64,000 nt of DNA, taken from the NCBI RefSeq assembly GCF_963259705.1, contig NC_081842.1:65236787-65300786 (forward strand), read 5' to 3'. Shown here in pieces: positions 58,901-64,000 of the stretch (positions are counted from its first letter, which is position 1; each line of letters begins with the position of its first letter). Under the pieces are notes generated by a model. That model was not told the DNA's origin and made no database searches. It worked only from the letters and a program-made list of their open reading frames with translations. Source of the stretch: Myotis daubentonii. Lineage: Eukaryota; Chordata; Mammalia; Chiroptera; Vespertilionidae. The position numbers and the translations under genes were made by a program.

Positions 58901-60040
58901 ATACCTAACACAGGACTTTAAGTCCTAAAAAATTATAAACGATAATCACAAATCACTCCCAATGACATGATAGTAAAGTGATATAGGGATAAATAGGACG
59001 GACTCTCAATGATCTTGACACCACACCTTGTTGTAGCTTTGCATCTTCATCTCAGCATCCAGGCCCCAATCTAAACTAAACATTTTACTGGTCATTAATC
59101 CCAAGGTAAACAGATCTAAAGAGGTCTCTTACTATCTATTCCCTGGAGATCTTGAACATAGGGTCTATCTACTTTCTTTAGTGTAGAAATAGGGATCTCA
59201 CAGGATAATTCATAAAAGATTGAGGAGTCAGTTGAAAGAAAAGAATTCCACTGAGGCTGAGGATTAAGCTCATAGAGGTAAAGGTGCAGCTCTCTGTGAT
59301 CTTATTGATGACCAGATCGGTCTAAGAAGAGAACAGGATGCGACCTCTAAGAAGATGGATTTTGTGATAGAGAGGTGTGAGCCAATAAATCCAGCAATGG
59401 TTGGTCTTCAAGTAATTCCCAAAGCTGAAAAATTTTGGAAGTTCTGTCCATTTAGGTAACTGCTTTTTTGTTTTATTGTGAAAAATATTCTTACATCCCT
59501 AGTAAAGCAGAGTTTATTATACCCAAGACAATAATCATAAAAGTATCTCTGTTGACATTGTACTCTGGAAAAAAATACAAGAGGAAGAAGGGTATTTTCC
59601 CTAAAGGCAATGCTATAAAGAAGGTATCCAAAGACATTAAGTTGTGTTCAAAGGACACATCACCATATCCCCCTATTCACCATTACTTTGCATCCAACAC
59701 CTTCCCCATTTCCTCACCCCTCCCACATACACAGTCTCTCTCCCCATCTTACCCAGTCAACTGAAATTCATTGAGCACCTTTTCCATGGAAGGCCTTGTG
59801 TTTGGTAACCATGAGAAATACAAGGATGCATGGAACACAGCCTTGGCTCTGTAGTATTTCCTAAACCCTTTAGAATCACAGAGCTGAAAGTAAAGTCCTT
59901 ACAGTTGAATAGCATTTAAAACACAAAATTCTTGCAAGTATTTCAAAGTCAAACCTTTTATCAAGGATCCCATTGCAAAGTCTATGCACCTAAAAATAGC
60001 AGTTGCTAATATCCTGGGACCATGTACCCTACTGACCACT
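58901..60040. other. no recognised feature
   Basis: Nothing coding recognised. TTCATTGAGCACCTTTTCCA at 59768 is a fragment of a common old repeat. Confidence 0.4.
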
Positions 60041-60053
60041 TCATATGCATTCT

Positions 60054-60312
60054 GTTTTGTTTGTTTTTGTTAATCCTCAGCTGAGGATATTTTTCCACTG
60101 ATTTTAAGAGAGAGTTGAAGGAATGGGGAGATACAGAGAGAAACATAGATGTGAGATCAATTGGTATGATCAATTGGTTGCCTCTGGCACTCACCCTGAC
60201 CAGGGTAGAGGATCAAGCCTGCAAGGAGGTACATGCCCTTAACCAGAATCGAACTGGGACCCTTCAGTCTGCTGGCTGACACTCTATCCACTGAGCCAAG
60301 ATGGCTAGAGTA
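60054..60312 (-). mobile_element. Ves SINE
   Basis: Reverse-complement Ves: GATTTTAAGAGAGAGTTGAA, GAAACATAGATGTGAGATCA, AATCGAACTGGGACCCTTCA and CACTGAGCCAAGATGGCTAG. Perfect 13-bp target duplication TCATATGCATTCT at 60041-60053 and 60313-60325. Confidence 0.92.
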
Positions 60313-60325
60313 TCATATGCATTCT

Positions 60326-60490
60326 TTATTCTAACTTTCACAGTGACACTTTGAGAGAGATATTATTATTCCTGTTTTATAGGTGATAAAAATATGAGGC
60401 CTAGAAAGGTTAATCAGTAATATGGTTAGAATATATAGGAAAGTCTGACTCCAAAGCCCATGTTAATATTTACTTTACTGCCTCTCACTT
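60326..60490 (+). mobile_element. ancient mammal-wide repeat (MIR/L2 class)
   Basis: TTCCTGTTTTATAGGTGATA, AATATGAGGCCTAGAAAGGT and AGTCTGACTCCAAAGCCCAT follow the same old repeat class as 58680-58900. The Ves SINE inserted at its 5' edge. Confidence 0.5.
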
Positions 60491-60632
60491 GCTTTATACC
60501 AGAACGCAATGAAAGCTTTGAAATCCTGGTGCAGAGTGGAACCCCTGTGCTTCCCTGACATCATAGTGGGCAGGATAGGCGTGGCAACCTCCCTTTGTAT
60601 TCAACATTCAACAAGAGAAATTTTGGTGAAGA

Positions 60633-60722
60633 TTATATATATATATATATATTATACTATATTATAATATATAATATACTATATAATACTATGTAGTATA
60701 ATATATATATATTATATATACA

Positions 60723-60785
<63 letters not shown>
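60633..60785. repeat. (TA)n and AT-rich palindromic tract
   Basis: TA runs flank a mixed core (60652-60730) of TATAATATATAATATACTAT-like sequence. It can pair with itself in many registers. Confidence 0.95.
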
Positions 60786-61550
60786 CTAACTAAAGATATA
60801 GCCTAGAATTACAAAGTGAGTGGGGGTCAGTTTATTTTCTATGAACAATAGTAAAATAAATCCCAAAGGAAGTAGGACTGCCATATGGAGATGGAATGGA
60901 ACGGCTCATTTTTGGAGACTATCACAATCAGCAGAAGGCGACAGAAGACCTTTTAATAGTCCCAAATCTGCCACCTACAATAGTATGACTTTGGACAACC
61001 CACAGCCTCTCAAAATCTCAGTCCTCATCTATGAGATGACTATCATACTGCCTCCTGCAGGCCTGTTGTGGAACTCAATAGCTAAACATGCAAATCAATT
61101 AGCAAACTGCAAGTGTTCTTACAAAATAGGCTATTTTAAGTTTTAAGTTATTTCCAGTCCATGGAGATTTCCTTTAAGCAAAATTATATACCCTGTTATG
61201 TCTGTCTCCCTGCTGCCCACTGTACCATTTTCTCAGAAGATTTTAATGTTCAAGGAGAGGATGTGAATTCCTTGTAATAAATCATTCAAACAAGTGGGTA
61301 AAAAAAAATCCACAGAAAAGAGACCAAGATGTACAAATTGACAGCTAGTGTCTCCTATGACAGATGCTCAGAGCAGCACCTTCTCACCATGGACCTCAGG
61401 AATCCTGAGCCAGGTGTTTCCTCCTGGTTTTCATCTCTGCAGGCTGACTCTCAGGGAAAACAAACTCCTTCCCCATTTGCCTAAGGGGGAAAGATGCCTA
61501 ATTATCATACTTCTGATTTCACTCTGGAAGGCTGGCGCCAGAGCCTGAAA

Positions 61551-61594
<44 letters not shown>

Positions 61595-62694
61595 CTAAGA
61601 ATACAGACAATGACTGTCAGCACCAGCCCTGCCCCTCCCAACGCCATCACTCTGAAACCAGGATGGAGACAGTCAGGAAGACAGTAGATGACTGGCAGAG
61701 AAGCTACTTGGACAGAATGCATACCCCTTGGGGCTTTGACCAAGCCTGTTTTAAATATTCCATTCACATGTATATTCCACCACTGCATTGACAGTTTTTC
61801 CCTGGTGAGCAGGCCCAATTTTCATATTTCTTTTGCTTTTAGAGAGCTTGCCTTGTAGGGAAAAGCTCCCCTCCCCCCATCTTGCCTGGTATTACTCCTG
61901 AGAACATGCCTGACTAAGGCTGTTTCCAGCTTCCATTCCCTGCCCCCTCCTTCAATTGCTTGGAGAAACTATACACGTGAAATCTCAGAAAATATTTCCT
62001 TTCCCTTAGGAAAAAGCAAGTTGAATGTTTTAGCAAGAAAAATCACTTCAAAAGCATTTGCTTCCTTCCACCCTCCCCCTCCACCAGCCTAAGAAGCCAG
62101 GAAATGAAGCCACCATCAAGGAGTAAACTAATACCCCAGGGATTGTAGTGAGGGGTGCTCTGTTGCATAAATACCAGGCCGCAGCACATTAAACGGAGCT
62201 GGTTTGGCCAGATCACAGGGCTTTGCTCCTGTGTTTCTAACCCCAAGGGCTCACATTACTCTGAGTGCCTGTCCGCAACATCTTTCCCTCTGGTGTCTGC
62301 AGATTTCATCCATATGGTTTCCATTTCTCTTGCACAAAATGGATAATGTTGACCCTACTAAAAAGAAGAGGCTTCAAGTGGCATGGTACCTGTTAATAGT
62401 GTCACATATGTATGTACAGCTTTGTTGGTTCTGACCACAAACTACATTTCCAATATGGTTTCCATTTTTTCTTTCCTTCTCTGTTCCTTTCTTCCCTTCC
62501 TCCCTTTACTGCTACCCTTCTTCCTTTTTTTCCCCCTTAGGAAGGGTGGAAGTTAGGAAGGGATGGAAGAAATGAGAATCTGTAACTACAGTAAAATTAT
62601 GATAATTTCTTTGAGATGACTGATTCAAATTAACTTTTAAGGCAAGGACCAACCTTGAACTCTCTTTGGGAAAGACTGTACGTTTTTGTCACTG
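60786..62694. other. mostly unassigned; (CA)n at 61553-61592
   Basis: A (CA)n microsatellite of about 40 bp. A pyrimidine-rich tract at 62458-62539 ends TTCCCCCTTAG (acceptor-like) with no convincing donor after it. No repeat family or gene recognised. Confidence 0.4.
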
Positions 62695-63412
62695 GATGAG
62701 AGGAAACATATGGTCCAGCACCATCAGCATCACCTGGCACTTGTTTAAAATGAAGAACCTTAGGTCTCACTCCACACCTACTGAACCAGAGTCTGCACGT
62801 TAACAAGATCTCCAGTGGTATTTTTCCTTTATTGACTGGCTTATTTCACTTAGCATAATGCTCTCCAGTTCCATCCATGACGTTGCAAATGGTAAGAGTT
62901 CCTTCCTTTTTACAGCAGCATAGTATTCCATCGTGTAGATGTACCACAGTTTTCTAATCCATTCATCTACTGATGGGCACTTAGGCTGTTTCCAGATCTT
63001 AGCTATGGTGAATTGTGCTGCTATGAACATAGGGGTGCATATATCCTTTCTGATTGGTGTTTCTGGTTTCACTCATTCATGGACAATAGAGACCATTCTA
63101 AACTTTTGAACAATAATAGATACAGAGGCAGAGCTGCCTCAAACAGATTGTCAAACTGCAGCGGGAAGGCCAGGGAGGGTTGGGGGGCAGGAGGTAGAGG
63201 GGTAAGAGATCAACTAAAGGACTTGTATGCATGCATATAAGCATAACCAATGGACATAAGACACTGGGTGATAGGGGAGGCTAGGGGACTGTCTAGGGCG
63301 GGGGGATAAAATGGATACATATGTAATACCCTTTGTAATACTTTAAGCAATAAAAAAAAAAAAAAAAAAGATCTCCAGTGGGTTTGAATGCAAGTTGAGG
63401 CTTGAAAAGCAC
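62695..63412 (+). mobile_element. MER5A (hAT-Charlie), split by an L1
   Basis: TATGGTCCAGCACCATCAGC, ATCACCTGGCACTTGTTTAA, CTACTGAACCAGAGTCTGCA and GTTAACAAGATCTCCAGTGG before the L1; GTTTGAATGCAAGTTGAGGC then TTGAAAAGCAC after it. Confidence 0.85.
62819..63367 (+). mobile_element. young 5'-truncated L1 with 5' inversion (twin priming)
   Basis: From 62819 to about 63075 the L1 is inverted; the minus frame 62800-63072 encodes the ORF2 protein C-terminal part (IAKIWKQPKCPSVDEW...). From about 63080 the 3'UTR is in sense, ending AATACTTTAAGCAATAAA plus poly(A). A perfect 14-bp target duplication, AAGATCTCCAGTGG, is at 62805-62818 and 63368-63381. The intact tail and duplication mark a recent insertion. 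Confidence 0.93.
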
Positions 63413-63425
63413 CGGTGGGTGGGAT

Positions 63426-63639
63426 GGCACACATCACATTCACCTGCCAAGACATCTTTTCTTCACCATAAACCAACACTAAGTCACAGGAACCAATCTC
63501 TGCTTCTTTGTTTATAAAATTGCCAAGTTTAGCGGTTCCGCTGACAGTTTATACACAGGAGTAAGCACAGGCTCAGTGAGCTACATGGGGCTGAAATGTA
63601 AGGAAGTAGATATGACATCATTGTACTTAACCTAGTTAT
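63426..63639. other. no recognised feature
   Basis: Nothing recognised. Confidence 0.4.
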
Positions 63640-63970
63640 TAATTAACTGGAGAGGAACAAAGAAAGGGCCAAATAGACGCGTACTCAGTAAAGTCTGGGT
63701 GACATAGGGAAGACACTTGTTTGTCAGTCACACCTGGGAGCAGTTCATTGGCCAGAATGGGTGTGGCCACTGCAAGGGCACAACAACTGAGATACATAAG
63801 CTCCTAAATGAAAAAAGTTTTCTCTCTCTCTCTCTTCTTGCTCTCATACCTCTGGCTGCTAGCACCTGGCTCCTGGCTTGCAGGGCCCTTACACTCTGCA
63901 CTCACCCACATGGTTCACAGCCACATGGACCCCATACTCTCCTTTCAGTCCTATGACATCTGAGAGAGAG
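63640..63970 (+). mobile_element. possible LTR, unassigned
   Basis: CT-rich block, CTCTGGCTGCTAGCACCTGG, then GAGAGTAATAAAAGG, which could be a polyadenylation signal. The layout is LTR-like, but both ends and the family are unclear and the window stops here. Confidence 0.28.
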
Positions 63971-63977
63971 TAATAAA

Positions 63978-64000
63978 AGGATGGATGGATGGATGGATGG
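63978..64000. repeat. (GGAT)n microsatellite, cut by the window end
   Basis: At least five GGAT units run to the last base. Confidence 0.95.

Noticed and set aside
62458..62539. Pyrimidine tract ending in CCCTTAG as an exon acceptor
   Set aside because: Purine-rich low-complexity sequence follows without a convincing donor.

Overview
This window looks like nuclear DNA of a vespertilionid (evening) bat. The evidence is the repeat content: tRNA-derived Ves SINEs, HeliBat-type Helitrons (3' ends with a GTGCAC...GTGCAC hairpin and CTAG, 5' ends TC(C/T)TATATAATAAAAG), short non-autonomous hAT elements with intact 8-bp target duplications, and L1 copies of a laurasiatherian type. I could not run a repeat library, so subfamily names come from recognition by eye.

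No protein-coding gene, tRNA, rRNA or CRISPR array can be supported. The long open frames (up to 251 codons) fall in GC-rich Helitrons or in repeat-derived DNA. The window is best read as intergenic or deep-intronic. The one exon-like signal is a 30-nt block at 30607-30636 with a good acceptor and donor.

Layout: 0-8 kb, Ves SINE, MaLR-type LTR, L1 5'UTR, a second Ves, then an antisense L1 split by two head-to-tail Helitrons. 8-16 kb, L2, MIR, old LTRs, an old antisense L1 with a small Helitron. 16-20 kb, a second head-to-tail Helitron pair with a 47-bp minisatellite, then another Helitron inside an antisense L1. 22-27 kb, a hAT element, a decayed sense L1 split by a Ves, then a Helitron nested inside another Helitron. 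27-36 kb, mostly unassigned single-copy-looking DNA with the candidate microexon. 36-39 kb, decayed antisense ERVL-like sequence with a probable LTR. 42-44 kb, a long L2 split by a Helitron. 46-49 kb, a class II-type solo LTR inside a Ves SINE, a hAT element, two more Ves SINEs and an L1 3' end. 50-52 kb, a 245-bp inverted duplication whose spacer holds a copy of DNA from about 1.1 kb upstream. 52-64 kb, another Helitron, MER5A copies (one split by a 5'-inverted L1), MIRs, an old LTR and microsatellites.

The strongest observations are: the near-perfect inverted duplication with a templated spacer; Helitron behaviour visible at base resolution (A|T insertion, head-to-tail pairs, nesting, and an empty-site paralogue in the same window); dispersal of a CTCF-like core by the Helitrons; and several nested insertions whose order can be read from their target duplications.
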